From Streptomyces sp. NRRL S-37 (GTDB lineage: Bacteria; Actinomycetota; Actinomycetes; Streptomycetales; Streptomycetaceae): a stretch of DNA of 64,000 nt. This document shows, in pieces, positions 43,032-51,677 of the stretch. The notes under the pieces are model-generated. The model was not told the DNA's origin. It did no database searches and was given only the letters and a program-made list of their open reading frames with translations. The stretch spans positions 1 to 64,000 of the forward strand of contig NZ_JOIZ01000005.1 in assembly GCF_000721605.1 (NCBI RefSeq), read 5' to 3'. The translations under genes were made by a program, and so were the position numbers. How positions within the stretch are numbered: position 1 is the first letter of the stretch; each line of letters begins with the position of its first letter.

Positions 43032-43826
43032 GTGTACCGCTTCTTGTCGTCCCGCCAATGGGTGATCATCACGCTGGTCGCCCTGCTCCTCATCCCCACG
43101 ATGATCTGGCTGGGCTTCTGGCAGATGGACCGCTACGGGGAGCGCGACGCCCGCAACCGGCTGGTCGCCGACGCGCTGGCCGCCGATCCGGTGCCGGTGG
43201 AGCGGCTGGCCGCGCCGGGGGACGCCGTGACCCGCGCCGAGCGGTACCGCACCGTGACCGCCAAGGGGCGCTTCGACACCGATGACGAGGTCGTCGTCCG
43301 CCGGCGCACCAACGCCGACGACCGGGTCGGCTTCCACGTCCTGACCCCCTTCGTCCTCGACGACGGCAAGGTCCTGCTGGTCAACCGGGGCTGGATCCCC
43401 TCGGAGGCGGGCCAGACCGCGTTCCCCGAGGTTCCCGCGCCGCCGCGCGGCGAGGTCACGATCAAGGGCCGGCTGATGCCCGACGAGACGACCGAGGCGA
43501 GCGGCATCAAGGACCTCGAGGGGCTGCCGGACCGGCAGATCATGCTGATCAACAGCGAGCGGGAGGCGGAGCGTCTCGGTGCCCAGGTGCTCGGCGGCTA
43601 TGTGGCGCAGACGGCGCCCGAGCCGAAGGACGGCACCCCGGAGCGGCTCGGGGACCCCGGCAAGGAGAACTCCGCGCTGAACTACGCGTACGCCGTCCAG
43701 TGGTGGCTGTTCGCGGCGGCCGTACCGGTCGGCTGGTTCGTGCTGGCCCGTCGCGAGGCCCGGGAGCGGGCCCGCGCGGCAGCCGAGGCGGCGGACGCCG
43801 AGGAGACGGAGCCGGCGGCGGTGTAG
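43032..43826 (+). CDS. SURF1-family protein
   Basis: The 264-residue membrane protein aids assembly of haem-copper cytochrome oxidase in the plasma membrane. The N-terminal helix is WVIITLVALLLIPTMIWLGFWQMDRYGERDARN with the family Trp/Gln; then GRFDTDDEVVVRRRTNADDRVGFHVLTPFVLDDGKVLLVNRGWIP; the C-terminal helix is YAVQWWLFAAAVPVGWFVLARRE. I prefer GTG 43032 (VYRFLSSRQW is the usual start); ATG 42981, adjoining the previous stop, is the alternative. Confidence 0.9.
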   Translation: MYRFLSSRQWVIITLVALLLIPTMIWLGFWQMDRYGERDARNRLVADALAADPVPVERLAAPGDAVTRAERYRTVTAKGRFDTDDEVVVRRRTNADDRVGFHVLTPFVLDDGKVLLVNRGWIPSEAGQTAFPEVPAPPRGEVTIKGRLMPDETTEASGIKDLEGLPDRQIMLINSEREAERLGAQVLGGYVAQTAPEPKDGTPERLGDPGKENSALNYAYAVQWWLFAAAVPVGWFVLARREARERARAAAEAADAEETEPAAV

Positions 43827-43855
43827 CGGGCCCCACGGCCCCACCGGGGACCCGC
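43826..43855 (+). terminator. Hairpin after SURF1
   Basis: GCGGGCCCC (43826-43834) pairs with GGGGACCCGC (43846-43855) apart from one mismatch. No T-tract is present. This is a probable terminator. Confidence 0.5.
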
Positions 43856-44026
43856 GCCGGGGCGCGCCTCAGGGACACGCGCCGTAGCCGGGAATGACCG
43901 GTCCGTGCTGTGACCTGCGCTCCTCTCCCGGTTCGGGGCGTTCTGTGCGAGAGTGACGCGGCGTACCGGACGGGCCGTGCGCGCGGCTCTCCCCGAGGGC
44001 ATCCAGCACAGCGAGGACGGTGATGC

Positions 44027-45586
44027 ATGGCCGATGGCGCCATGACCGCGACGTTCCTCGCCGTGATCGGCGGGGCGTCGCTGCTCGCCGTCACCGCGCG
44101 GCGGCTGCGGCCGAGCGACCGGCTGCCCTCGCTGGAGGGCTGGGCGCTGGCCGACCGGAGCCTCGGCGGCGGCTGGACCTGGCTGCTGCTCGGCGGGACG
44201 GTCTACACGGCGTACACCTTCACCGCCGTACCGGGTCTGGCGTACGGCAACGGGGCGCCCGCCTTCTTCGCGGTGCCGTACACGGTGATCGTCTGCCCGC
44301 TCGCGTTCGTGCTGCTGAGCCGGTTGTGGAGCGTGGCCCGGCGGCACGGCTACATCACCGTCGCCGACTTCGTGCGCGGCCGGTACGGGTCGCCGCCGCT
44401 GGCGCTGGTGGTCGCGCTGACCGGGATCCTGGCGACGATGCCGTATCTGGCGCTGCAACTGCTCGGCATCCGCGCGGTGCTCACCGCGGGCGGGCTGTAT
44501 CCGCACGGGGCGACCGGGGACCTGGTGATGGTGGCGGTGTTCGCGGGGCTCGCGGTGGCCACCTACCGGCACGGGCTGCGGGCGCCCACGGTGATCGCGG
44601 CGCTGAAGGCGGCGGCGGTGTTCGTCTCGCTCACCGCCGTGTGCTGGCTGGTGCTGCGGCGCTTCGGCGGGCCGGGCGCGGTCTTCGACGGGGCGGCCCG
44701 CGCGCTCGGCGGCACGGACACGGCGCACTCCCCGCTGCTGCTGGCGCCGGGGCAGCAGCCGGCGTACGCGACGCTGGCGCTCGGCTCCGCGCTGGCCCTG
44801 CTGATGTATCCGCACGTGCTCACCGCCGGGTTCGCCGCCGACGGGACGCGCACCCTGCGCAAGGTGTCGGCGGGGCTGCCCGCCTGGACGGCGCTGCTGG
44901 CGCTCTTCGGGTTCCTCGGCATCGCGGCCCTGGCGGCCGGGGTGCGGGCTCCGGCGGGCACCGCCGAGGCGGCGGTGCCGATGCTCGTCGACCGGCTGAT
45001 GCCGGGCCCCCTCGCCGGGCTGGTGTTCGGTTCGATCGTGGTGGGCGCGCTGGTGCCCGCGGCGGTGATGTCGATCGCGGCGGCGACGAGCTTCGTACGG
45101 AACGTGTACGTCGAGTACGTGCATCCGACGGCCACGCCGAAGCGACAGGTGCGGGTCGCCAGGGCGGTGTCGCTAACCGCGAAGCTCGGGGCGGTGGCGT
45201 TCGTGTTCGGGCTGCGCGACCAGGACGCGATCAACCTCCAGTTGCTCGGCGGGGTGTGGATCCTGCAGATCTTCCCGGCGGTGGCGGTGGGGCTGTACAC
45301 GCGGTGGCTGCATCCGCGGGCGCTGCTCGCCGGGTGGGCCGTGGGCATGGTGGCCGGGACGTGTCTGGTGGTGCGCGAGGGGTTCTCCTCGATCGTGCCG
45401 CTCGGCACCGGCACCGGACCGCTGGAGATCTACGCCGGGATCGCCGCCCTGCTGCTCAACCTGACCGTCGCGGTGGCCGGCACCGCCGTCCTCGCCGGCC
45501 TCGGCGTCCCGCGCGGCGCCGACGCCACCGGCCTGCCGTCCCGCCTGACGGCCGGGCGACGTCCACAGACGGGAGCGGACACGTGA
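44027..45586 (+). CDS. Sodium:solute symporter family permease
   Basis: The 519-residue permease has about thirteen helices. SSS-family features are DRSLGGGWTWLLLGGTVYTAYTFTAVPGLAYGNGAPAFF, PYLALQLLGIRAVL and AAATSFVRNVYVEYVHP. It is distinct from the actP gene in this window, and the substrate is not predictable. ATG 44027 is used; ATG 44042 is possible. It is followed after 97 bases by a sigma factor gene on the same strand. Confidence 0.88.
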   Translation: MADGAMTATFLAVIGGASLLAVTARRLRPSDRLPSLEGWALADRSLGGGWTWLLLGGTVYTAYTFTAVPGLAYGNGAPAFFAVPYTVIVCPLAFVLLSRLWSVARRHGYITVADFVRGRYGSPPLALVVALTGILATMPYLALQLLGIRAVLTAGGLYPHGATGDLVMVAVFAGLAVATYRHGLRAPTVIAALKAAAVFVSLTAVCWLVLRRFGGPGAVFDGAARALGGTDTAHSPLLLAPGQQPAYATLALGSALALLMYPHVLTAGFAADGTRTLRKVSAGLPAWTALLALFGFLGIAALAAGVRAPAGTAEAAVPMLVDRLMPGPLAGLVFGSIVVGALVPAAVMSIAAATSFVRNVYVEYVHPTATPKRQVRVARAVSLTAKLGAVAFVFGLRDQDAINLQLLGGVWILQIFPAVAVGLYTRWLHPRALLAGWAVGMVAGTCLVVREGFSSIVPLGTGTGPLEIYAGIAALLLNLTVAVAGTAVLAGLGVPRGADATGLPSRLTAGRRPQTGADT

Positions 45587-45683
45587 GACGCGGACAGCAC
45601 CCCCGGACCACCCTGCCACCCGCCCCGGCGCCCGCGGCGGTGCCGCCGAGGCCGCTCGGGCCCCCGTCACCGGCCCGGACGAC

Positions 45684-46181
45684 GTGGAGCGGGAGGCCGG
45701 TGTCGCCCGCCTCTTCGAACTGCACTACTCCTCGATGCTGCGGCTCGCCGTGCTGCTCGGCGCGGACGACCCGGAGAACGTGGTGGCCGAGGCGTACTAC
45801 CGGATCTATCGCAGATGGCGGCGGCTGAAGGACGTGGCCGCGGCGGAGGCGTCCTTGCGCTCCACCGTCTGCGACCTGACCCGGACGCGGACCGGCCACC
45901 TCCAGGCCGCCCGCCGGCACGAGGAGCGTCCGGCGGCCCCGCCGGACGAGACCGTGGCCTCCGCCGAGAACACCGCGCTGCTCCGTGACGACCAGCGGGT
46001 GCTGATCGACGCGCTCCAGCGTCTTCCGGCCCGGCAGCGCGAGGCGCTGGTGCTGCGCCACTGGCTCGGGCTGAAGGAGAGCGAGATAGCCGACGCGATG
46101 GGCATCTCCCGTGGTTCCGTCAAGACGCACACCTCGCGCGGTATCTCCGCGCTGACCCAGGCGATGGAGGCCCGGCGATGA
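45684..46181 (+). CDS. ECF RNA polymerase sigma factor (SigE-family type)
   Basis: The 165-residue sigma factor has region 2 (VARLFELHYSSMLRLAVLLGADDPENVVAEAYYRIYRRWRRL) and region 4 (LQRLPARQREALVLRHWLGLKESEIADAMGISRGSVKTHTSRGISALTQAM), joined by a short acidic linker. It belongs to the actinobacterial SigE-like ECF group. The start is probably GTG 45684; no ribosome-binding site is strong. Its stop overlaps the next gene (ATGA), whose product may be its membrane-bound partner. Confidence 0.88.
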   Translation: MEREAGVARLFELHYSSMLRLAVLLGADDPENVVAEAYYRIYRRWRRLKDVAAAEASLRSTVCDLTRTRTGHLQAARRHEERPAAPPDETVASAENTALLRDDQRVLIDALQRLPARQREALVLRHWLGLKESEIADAMGISRGSVKTHTSRGISALTQAMEARR

Positions 46182-46537
46182 CGCACCGAGACGCGACTCC
46201 GTCGCGTGGCACCGGCCCGGACCGCACGGACCACGAGCCGGCCGGGCCGCGTCCGCCGGACGCGGAGCGGACCGAACGGGAACTGCGCGACGCCCTCCAG
46301 GCCCTGGCCGGCGGGGTGCTGCCCGACCCCGACGCCTACCGCACCGCGCGCGGCGCGTGGCTGCGCCGCGAACGCCGGCGGCGGCTCGTCCTCGCCGTGC
46401 TCGTCGCCGTCGTCTTCGCGCTGGCCACGCTGATCGGCCTGTGGGTGCTCAACCAGGCCCCCTCGGACCCCGGTGTCATCTTCTCCGGCGACGGCGCGGC
46501 GGCCGACGGCCCGTCACTCCCCCGGCTCCGACCCTGA
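46178..46537 (+). CDS. Single-helix membrane protein coupled to the sigma factor
   Basis: The 119-residue protein has a soluble N-terminal 80 residues with ERELRDALQALAGGVLPDPDAYRTARGAWLRRERRRR, one membrane helix (LVLAVLVAVVFALATLIGLWVL) and about 28 external residues. Topology and ATGA coupling suggest an anti-sigma factor, but the zinc anti-sigma motif HxxxCxxC is absent. The assignment is inference from position. The GH15 gene begins 12 bases after its stop. Confidence 0.75.
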   Translation: MTHRDATPSRGTGPDRTDHEPAGPRPPDAERTERELRDALQALAGGVLPDPDAYRTARGAWLRRERRRRLVLAVLVAVVFALATLIGLWVLNQAPSDPGVIFSGDGAAADGPSLPRLRP

Positions 46538-46549
46538 TTGCCGCCCCCG

Positions 46550-48352
46550 ATGGCCGGGAACCCGCACCCCGTGCACCGTATCGAGGACTACGCGCTCATC
46601 GGCGACGAACAGACCGCTGCCCTGGTGGGCGCGGACGGCTCGGTCGACTGGCTCTGTCTGCCCCGCTTCGACTCGGCGGCCTGCTTCGCGCGGCTGCTCG
46701 GGGACGAGGACAACGGGCACTGGCGCATCGCCCCCGCCGGCGCGGACCGGTGCGCCCGCCGCTCGTACCGCGAGGACACGCTCGTCCTGGACACCGAGTG
46801 GGAGACCCCCGAAGGGGCGGTGCTGGTCACCGACCTGATGCCGCAGCGGCACCGTGCGCCGGACCTGGTGCGGATCGTGCAGGGCGTACGGGGTGAGGTG
46901 ACCGTGCGCAGCACGCTGCGGCTGCGCTTCGACTACGGCTCGGTCGTGCCGTGGGTGCGCCGGGCGGACGGCCACCGGGTGGCGGTGGCCGGGCCGGACT
47001 CGGCGTGGCTGCGCAGCGTCCCGGAGGTGGACACCTGGGGCGAGGACCTGGCCACCGTCTCGGAGTTCACGGTGCGGGAGGGCGAGCGGGTCGCGTTCGT
47101 GCTGACCTGGCACCCCTCCCACGAGCCGCGGCCCCCGCTGGTCGACCCGTACTCCTCGCTGCGGCACAGCGTGAAGGACTGGCGTGCCTGGGCGGCGCGG
47201 TGCCGTTACGACGGCCCGCACCGGGACGCGGTCGTCCGGTCGCTGATCACCCTCAAGGCGCTCACCTACCGCCCCACCGGCGGCATCGTCGCCGCGCCCA
47301 CCACCTCGCTGCCGGAGGAGCCGGGCGGGGTGCGCAACTGGGACTACCGCTTCTGCTGGCTGCGCGACTCCACCCTGACCCTGAAGGCGCTGCTGGCCGC
47401 CGGGTACCAGGAGGAGGCGGAGGCCTGGCGCAACTGGCTGCTCCGCGCGGTGGCGGGCGATCCGGCGGACCTGCAGATCATGTACGGGCTCGCGGGCGAG
47501 CGGCGGCTGCCGGAGTTCGAACTGCCGTGGCTGTCCGGCTTCGGCGGCGCCAGGCCGGTCCGGGTCGGCAACGACGCCGTGAACCAGCTCCAGCTCGACG
47601 TGTACGGAGAGGTCGTGGACTCCCTTGCGCTGGCCCGGCGTTCGGGGCTGTCCGCGCAGCCGGACGTGTGGGCGCTGCAGTCGGTGCTGCTGAAGTTCCT
47701 GCACACGGCCTGGCGGCAGCCGGACGAGGGGCTGTGGGAGGTGCGCAGCGGCCGGCGGCACTTCGTGCACTCCAAGGTGATGGTGTGGGTGGCCGCCGAC
47801 CGCCTGGTGCGCGCACTGGAGGAATCCCCCGGCCTCGAGGGCGACTTGGACGGCTGGCGGGAGCTGCGCGACGAGGTGCACCGGGAGGTGTGCGAGAAGG
47901 GCTACGACCCCGCGCGGAACACGTTCACGCAGTCGTACGGCTCGCGCGAACTCGACGCCGCGCTGCTGCTGATCCCCCGGGTGGGTTTCCTGCCGCCCGA
48001 CGATCCCCGGGTGCTCGGCACCATCGAGGCGGTCCGCGCGGAGCTGGGGCAGGACGGGTTCGTACGCCGCTACACGCCGGACGCGACGGCCGTCGACGGG
48101 CTGCCCGGCGGGGAGGGCACGTTCCTGGTCTGTTCGTTCTGGCTCGCGGACGCCCTGCACATGACCGGCAGGACGGAGGAGGCGCGCGCGCTGTTCGAGC
48201 GGCTGCTGGGGCTCGCCAACGACGTGGGTCTGCTGGCGGAGGAGTACGACCCGGCGGGCGGGCGGCTGCTGGGCAACTTCCCGCAGGCGTTCAGCCACAT
48301 CGGCCTGGTGAACACCGCGCTCGCCCTGTTCGGGGACGAGGGGGCAGGATAG
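46550..48352 (+). CDS. Glycoside hydrolase family 15 protein (glucoamylase/trehalase-like)
   Basis: The 600-residue protein starts IEDYALIGDEQTAALVGADGSVDWLCLPRFDSAACFARLLG, the GH15 N-terminal super-beta-sandwich. The (alpha/alpha)6 barrel follows with RNWDYRFCWLRDSTLTLKALLAAGY and the ending AEEYDPAGGRLLGNFPQAFSHIGLVNTAL, which contains the catalytic Glu pair region. In mycobacteria and Streptomyces this group includes trehalases, so trehalose or maltodextrin hydrolysis is likely. It is cytoplasmic. ATG 46550 is preferred to a TTG at 46538. Confidence 0.9.
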   Translation: MAGNPHPVHRIEDYALIGDEQTAALVGADGSVDWLCLPRFDSAACFARLLGDEDNGHWRIAPAGADRCARRSYREDTLVLDTEWETPEGAVLVTDLMPQRHRAPDLVRIVQGVRGEVTVRSTLRLRFDYGSVVPWVRRADGHRVAVAGPDSAWLRSVPEVDTWGEDLATVSEFTVREGERVAFVLTWHPSHEPRPPLVDPYSSLRHSVKDWRAWAARCRYDGPHRDAVVRSLITLKALTYRPTGGIVAAPTTSLPEEPGGVRNWDYRFCWLRDSTLTLKALLAAGYQEEAEAWRNWLLRAVAGDPADLQIMYGLAGERRLPEFELPWLSGFGGARPVRVGNDAVNQLQLDVYGEVVDSLALARRSGLSAQPDVWALQSVLLKFLHTAWRQPDEGLWEVRSGRRHFVHSKVMVWVAADRLVRALEESPGLEGDLDGWRELRDEVHREVCEKGYDPARNTFTQSYGSRELDAALLLIPRVGFLPPDDPRVLGTIEAVRAELGQDGFVRRYTPDATAVDGLPGGEGTFLVCSFWLADALHMTGRTEEARALFERLLGLANDVGLLAEEYDPAGGRLLGNFPQAFSHIGLVNTALALFGDEGAG

Positions 48353-48356
48353 GGCC

Positions 48357-49112
48357 ATGGATCTTGGACTGAAGGACCGGGTGTACGTCGTCACCGGGGC
48401 GACCCGCGGGCTGGGCAACGCCTCCGCGCGGGAGCTCGTCGCCGACGGCGCGAAGGTGGTCGTCACGGGGCGGGAGGAGAAGTCCGTCGCCGAGGCGGCG
48501 TCCGCGCTGGGGCCGGACGCGGTCGGGGTGGCCGTCGACAACGCCGATCCCGAGGCGCCGGCGCGGCTGATCGCCACCGCGCGGGAGCGGTTCGGGCGCT
48601 TCGACGGCATCCTCGTCAGCGTGGGCGGTCCGCCGCCGGGGTTCGTCGCCGACACCACCGACGAGCAGTGGCGGGCGGCGTTCGAGTCGGTGTTCCTGGG
48701 TGCGGTGCGGATGGCGCGGGCGGCCGCGGCGGAGCTGGGTGAGGGGGGTGTCATCGGGTTCGTGCTGTCGGGGTCGGTGCACGAGCCGATTCCCGGGCTG
48801 ACCATTTCCAACGGGCTGCGGCCGGGACTGGCCGGGTTCGCGAAGTCGCTGGCGGACGAGTTGGGGCCGCGGGGGATCCGGGTGGTGGGGCTGCTGCCGG
48901 GGCGTATCGACACGGACCGGGTGCGGGAGCTGGACGCCTTGTCGGCGGATCCGGAGGCCACGCGGCGGGCCGCGGAGTCCCGGATTCCGTTGCGGCGGTA
49001 CGGGACGCCGGGGGAATTCGGCCGTACGGCCGCGTTCCTGCTGTCGCCGGCGGCGTCGTATCTGTCCGGGGTGATGGTGCCGGTGGACGGCGGGGTGCGG
49101 CACGGGTTCTGA
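48357..49112 (+). CDS. SDR-family protein lacking the catalytic Tyr/Lys
   Basis: The 251-residue protein has the Rossmann motif TGATRGLGNASA, VSVGGPPPG, and PVDGGVRHGF at the end, like FabG. At the active site, FVLSGSVHEPIPGLTISNGLRPGLAGFAKSL keeps Ser but has no Tyr or Lys where YxxxK is expected (NGLRPG instead). This is a recurrent subgroup; dehydrogenase activity is doubtful and ligand binding or another role is possible. It starts four bases after the GH15 stop, so it is in the same operon. Confidence 0.87.
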   Translation: MDLGLKDRVYVVTGATRGLGNASARELVADGAKVVVTGREEKSVAEAASALGPDAVGVAVDNADPEAPARLIATARERFGRFDGILVSVGGPPPGFVADTTDEQWRAAFESVFLGAVRMARAAAAELGEGGVIGFVLSGSVHEPIPGLTISNGLRPGLAGFAKSLADELGPRGIRVVGLLPGRIDTDRVRELDALSADPEATRRAAESRIPLRRYGTPGEFGRTAAFLLSPAASYLSGVMVPVDGGVRHGF

Positions 49113-49173
49113 CGGCCGGTTCGGTGGGTGCGGTGACGCTGGGGCGCTGTGCCGGGCGGCTTGCTGGTGCGCT

Positions 49174-49198
49174 GTGCCGGTGCCGGTGCCGGTGCCGG
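49174..49198. repeat. GGTGCC hexamer tandem repeat
   Basis: GTGCCG is repeated four times in a row. It lies in the 204-base gap between the SDR gene and the amaP-like gene. Confidence 0.7.
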
Positions 49199-49229
49199 GC
49201 GGGGGTGGGTTGCGCGGCCCGGCGCTTGC

Positions 49230-49276
49230 GGGTGCCGTCGCGCCCACCCGTGCCGCCCTGCGGCACGATTGCCCGC
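49230..49276 (+). repeat. Dispersed intergenic repeat, short form
   Basis: It matches the element at 6825 and 6959: CGCGCCCACCCGTGCCGCC, then TGCGGCACGATTGCCCGC, foldable on GTGCCGC/GCGGCAC. Confidence 0.75.
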
Positions 49277-49316
49277 GGACGCGGGGACGCGGGGACGCGG
49301 GGACGCGGGGGCGCGG
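49277..49316. repeat. GGACGCGG octamer tandem repeat
   Basis: Four perfect copies of GGACGCGG and a fifth with one change run up to the last base before the amaP-like stop codon. Copy number is likely to vary between strains. Confidence 0.8.
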
Positions 49317-49895
49317 TCAGGTTACTCGTTCCGGGGGGTGTTTCACGGATTGCAGGCGGGCCTCCGTGGGGAGGGTGGGGTGGCCTGTGGAGGTCCGGGC
49401 GTGGGTGAGGGGGCCCTTCGCCAGGGCGCGCAGGGCGGTCACCGGGTCGATGTGGGGGTGCAGGCGGAGGAGTACGCGGGTTCTGGGGGCGTTCCTGTGG
49501 CCGGTGAGGAGGACATGGGCCCGGTCCACGCCGTCCAGGTGGCCCGCCTCCTCGGCGATGGCCTGTTCCAGAGCCCTTCCACGCAGTGACGCGCCCTCGT
49601 CGTCGCCGGTGTCGAGCAGCACCTCGGCCGGTCGCCGCCGGCGCAGCACCGCGAGCAGCCACCACAGGGAGAGCAGCACCAGGACGGCGAGCACGGCGAT
49701 GACGACCGGCCACCACCAGCCGTCGTCCCGCCACCGGGTCCGCTCGGCCTCGTCCAGCAGCACGTCGTGCCGCCCGTCGTGCGGCCACCAGGAGGGCACC
49801 GGAGCCCCCAGCCCGACCGCCAGCACGGACCCGCCGAGGACGAACAGCACCAGCCCCGTGATCCCGAGCAGCACCCGGTTGACGCCCTTGAGCAT
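49317..49895 (-). CDS. AmaP-like alkaline shock membrane anchor protein
   Basis: The 192-residue protein has two helices (VNRVLLGITGLVLFVLGGSVLAVGLG and WWWPVVIAVLAVLVLLSLWWLLAVL) and a cytosolic tail with GDDEGASLRGRALEQAIAEEAGHLDGVDRAHVLLTG. It corresponds to AmaP, which holds Asp23/Gls24 proteins at the membrane in Gram-positive bacteria. It is the last gene of a five-gene leftward cluster and begins two bases after the DUF6286 gene. Confidence 0.87.
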   Translation of the reverse strand: MLKGVNRVLLGITGLVLFVLGGSVLAVGLGAPVPSWWPHDGRHDVLLDEAERTRWRDDGWWWPVVIAVLAVLVLLSLWWLLAVLRRRRPAEVLLDTGDDEGASLRGRALEQAIAEEAGHLDGVDRAHVLLTGHRNAPRTRVLLRLHPHIDPVTALRALAKGPLTHARTSTGHPTLPTEARLQSVKHPPERVT

Positions 49896-49897
49896 CC

Positions 49898-50512
49898 CTA
49901 CCGCCCCTTCCGGCCGGGCCGCCGTACGCGCAGCGACAGCGAGGGCGGCCGGGCCAGGCCGAGCCCCGCCACGGCGTCGTCGAGCGTCGCGGTCAGGTCG
50001 GCCCGTACGTCGTCCAGTTCACGGAAGTGCGACACCACGCGGACGTCCGCGCGGGCGCGTTTCACCCTGACCCGCACCGACCGTACGCCGGCCACCTCCA
50101 GGGCCCGGTCCCGCAGCACCGTCGCGGCGGCGTCCCGGTGCAGTGCCGCGCGGACGTCGGGATCCACGGGGCGCATCGGCAGCAGGGCGCGCAGACCGGG
50201 GGTCAGGGCTAGCACCAGCAGCCAGAGTCCGAGGGCACAGGCGACCCCGGCGCCGGTCAGCACCCAGATGTCGTCCAGGGGCCGTTCGGCGAGTTGCCGG
50301 GCCAGTTCCCGGCGCCAGCCCAGCGCGGCGCGGTGGGCCCGCACCGCGACGACGTCGTACAGGAACGCGCCCGAGACCACCAGGGCCGACAGCGCGACCA
50401 GGCCCGCGGGGACCCGGCGGGCCGACCAGAAGCGCCGGTGGACGCCGGAGCCGCCGGGTGCCTCCGCGGGCGGCGGGTCCTTCTCCAGGACCGTGCCCTC
50501 GGGTCCGCTCAT
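49898..50512 (-). CDS. DUF6286 membrane protein
   Basis: The 204-residue protein has two helices (VPAGLVALSALVVSGAFLYDVVAV and DDIWVLTGAGVACALGLWLLVLAL) and a C-terminal soluble domain with DRALEVAGVRSVRVRVKRARADVRVVSHFRELDDVRADL. It fits DUF6286, found only in actinobacterial Asp23 clusters; function is unknown. ATG 50512 overlaps the stop of the previous gene by one base. Structure resembles AmaP, so the two may be related anchors. Confidence 0.85.
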   Translation of the reverse strand: MSGPEGTVLEKDPPPAEAPGGSGVHRRFWSARRVPAGLVALSALVVSGAFLYDVVAVRAHRAALGWRRELARQLAERPLDDIWVLTGAGVACALGLWLLVLALTPGLRALLPMRPVDPDVRAALHRDAAATVLRDRALEVAGVRSVRVRVKRARADVRVVSHFRELDDVRADLTATLDDAVAGLGLARPPSLSLRVRRPGRKGR

Positions 50513-50889
50513 CACGTCCTCCCCCGGTCCGCTTCCGGCGCGGCCGTCAGGTGCAGCCGTTCGACCAGGACGACGACCTCCGGTACGTGCATCCCCGCCA
50601 GGGCGCGCACCCGGTCGACCACCTGGCGCCGCACCCGCGCGCACCGGCCGCCGATGTCGCCGGGGTAGCCGAGTTCGATGTGCACCCGGACCCGGGCGGC
50701 CTCGTGGCGCACCACCACCGTGGCGTGCGGCGGGGCGGCGCCCGGCGGCAGGGGGCCGGCCGCCTCGCGGGCCGCCTGCGAGGCGATCTTCGCGACCACC
50801 CGGTCGGCGATCCTGGTCGCCCCGCGCTCACCCGGCGCGACGGCGGCCGGGCCCCGGCCGGGCTCGACGACCGTGCTCACCGCCGTCAC
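50512..50889 (-). CDS. Asp23/Gls24-family protein, short copy
   Basis: The 125-residue protein has ATRIADRVVAKIASQAAREAAG, VVVRHEAARVRVHIELGYPGDIGGRCARVRRQVVDRVRALAGMHVPEVVVLVERL, the core Asp23 pattern. In staphylococci Asp23 binds AmaP at the membrane and affects envelope stress. The start is GTG 50889, overlapping the preceding gene (GTGA). The divergence from the second copy at 51097 suggests the two form a heteromeric layer. Confidence 0.86.
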   Translation of the reverse strand: MTAVSTVVEPGRGPAAVAPGERGATRIADRVVAKIASQAAREAAGPLPPGAAPPHATVVVRHEAARVRVHIELGYPGDIGGRCARVRRQVVDRVRALAGMHVPEVVVLVERLHLTAAPEADRGRT

Positions 50890-51071
50890 CGCCGCCGTTC
50901 GTCACGGGAGCGGAAGAAGTCACCGGGTTCCAGGTCTCCCTCGAGGAACCTCCCGACGACGAACCCGACGGCGCCCAGGGCCGCCACCAGCAAAAACGCC
51001 CCGAATCCGCCGAAGTATCCGGCGAAGCCCAATGCCATGCCGGCGATCATGCCGACCACGGCCATGTTCAT
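50886..51071 (-). CDS. Small Gly-rich membrane protein (DUF2273-like)
   Basis: The 61-residue protein has two short hydrophobic segments (VVGMIAGMALGFAGYFGGFGAFLLVAALGAVGFVVGRFL) and a charged end FFRSRDERRR. Members of DUF2273 occupy this position in Gls24 clusters. It overlaps the downstream Asp23 gene by four bases, so it is co-translated. Confidence 0.85.
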   Translation of the reverse strand: MNMAVVGMIAGMALGFAGYFGGFGAFLLVAALGAVGFVVGRFLEGDLEPGDFFRSRDERRR

Positions 51072-51096
51072 GGTGTGCTCCTCCGCTCACCGAGCC

Positions 51097-51591
51097 TCAC
51101 TGAAGGCGGGTCTCCGGCTCCTCGTCCTCCTCCTCGGGCAGCTTCACGTCGCTCACCGCGATGTTGACCTCGACCACCTCCAGTCCGGTCATCCGCTCGA
51201 CCGCCGCGATGACGTTCTCCCGTACGGCCCTGGCGACGTCGGCGATGGACACGCCGTAGTCGACGACGATCTCCAGGTCGAGCGCGGTCTGCACCTCGCC
51301 GACCTCGGCCTTCACTCCGCGCGTCGCCGACTTCGAACCGCCGGGCACCCGGTCGCGTACGGCGCCGAAGGTCCGTGACAGGCCGCTGCCCATGGCGTGC
51401 ACGCCGAGCACGTCCCGCGCGGCCAGCCCCGCGATCTTCTCGACGACACCGTCGGCGATGGTGGTGCGGCCACGGGTCGCCGGGTCACCGCCGCCGCGCC
51501 GGGTTCCCTGGCCCTTGCGGGGGGCGGTCTCCAAGAGGTTCTTCTCCGGGTCGGGGGCCCGTACCGGGCCTCCCTCGGTCATGTCGGTCAT
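51097..51591 (-). CDS. Asp23/Gls24-family envelope stress protein
   Basis: The 164-residue protein is a canonical Asp23/Gls24: RGRTTIADGVVEKIAGLAARDVLGVHAMG...TRGVKAEVGEVQTALDLEIVVDYGVSIADVARAVRENVIAAVERMTGLEVVEVNIAVSDVKLP. It has an acidic tail. It is first in the leftward cluster, with 25 bases to the next gene. ATG 51591 (MTDMTEGG) is chosen; ATG 51582 is possible. The divergent gene at 51678 belongs functionally with it. Confidence 0.92.
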   Translation of the reverse strand: MTDMTEGGPVRAPDPEKNLLETAPRKGQGTRRGGGDPATRGRTTIADGVVEKIAGLAARDVLGVHAMGSGLSRTFGAVRDRVPGGSKSATRGVKAEVGEVQTALDLEIVVDYGVSIADVARAVRENVIAAVERMTGLEVVEVNIAVSDVKLPEEEDEEPETRLQ

Positions 51592-51677
51592 CGCCGTACG
51601 TCCCTTCGGTCGTCCTCCACCGACCACGGTATGCGTGGTTGCCCGGTACCGCGCCAAAGATGCGTCAGGCTGGAGGA

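Noticed and set aside
49277..49316. CRISPR-like array
   Set aside because: Units are eight bases with no spacers and no cas genes are near. It is a simple tandem repeat.
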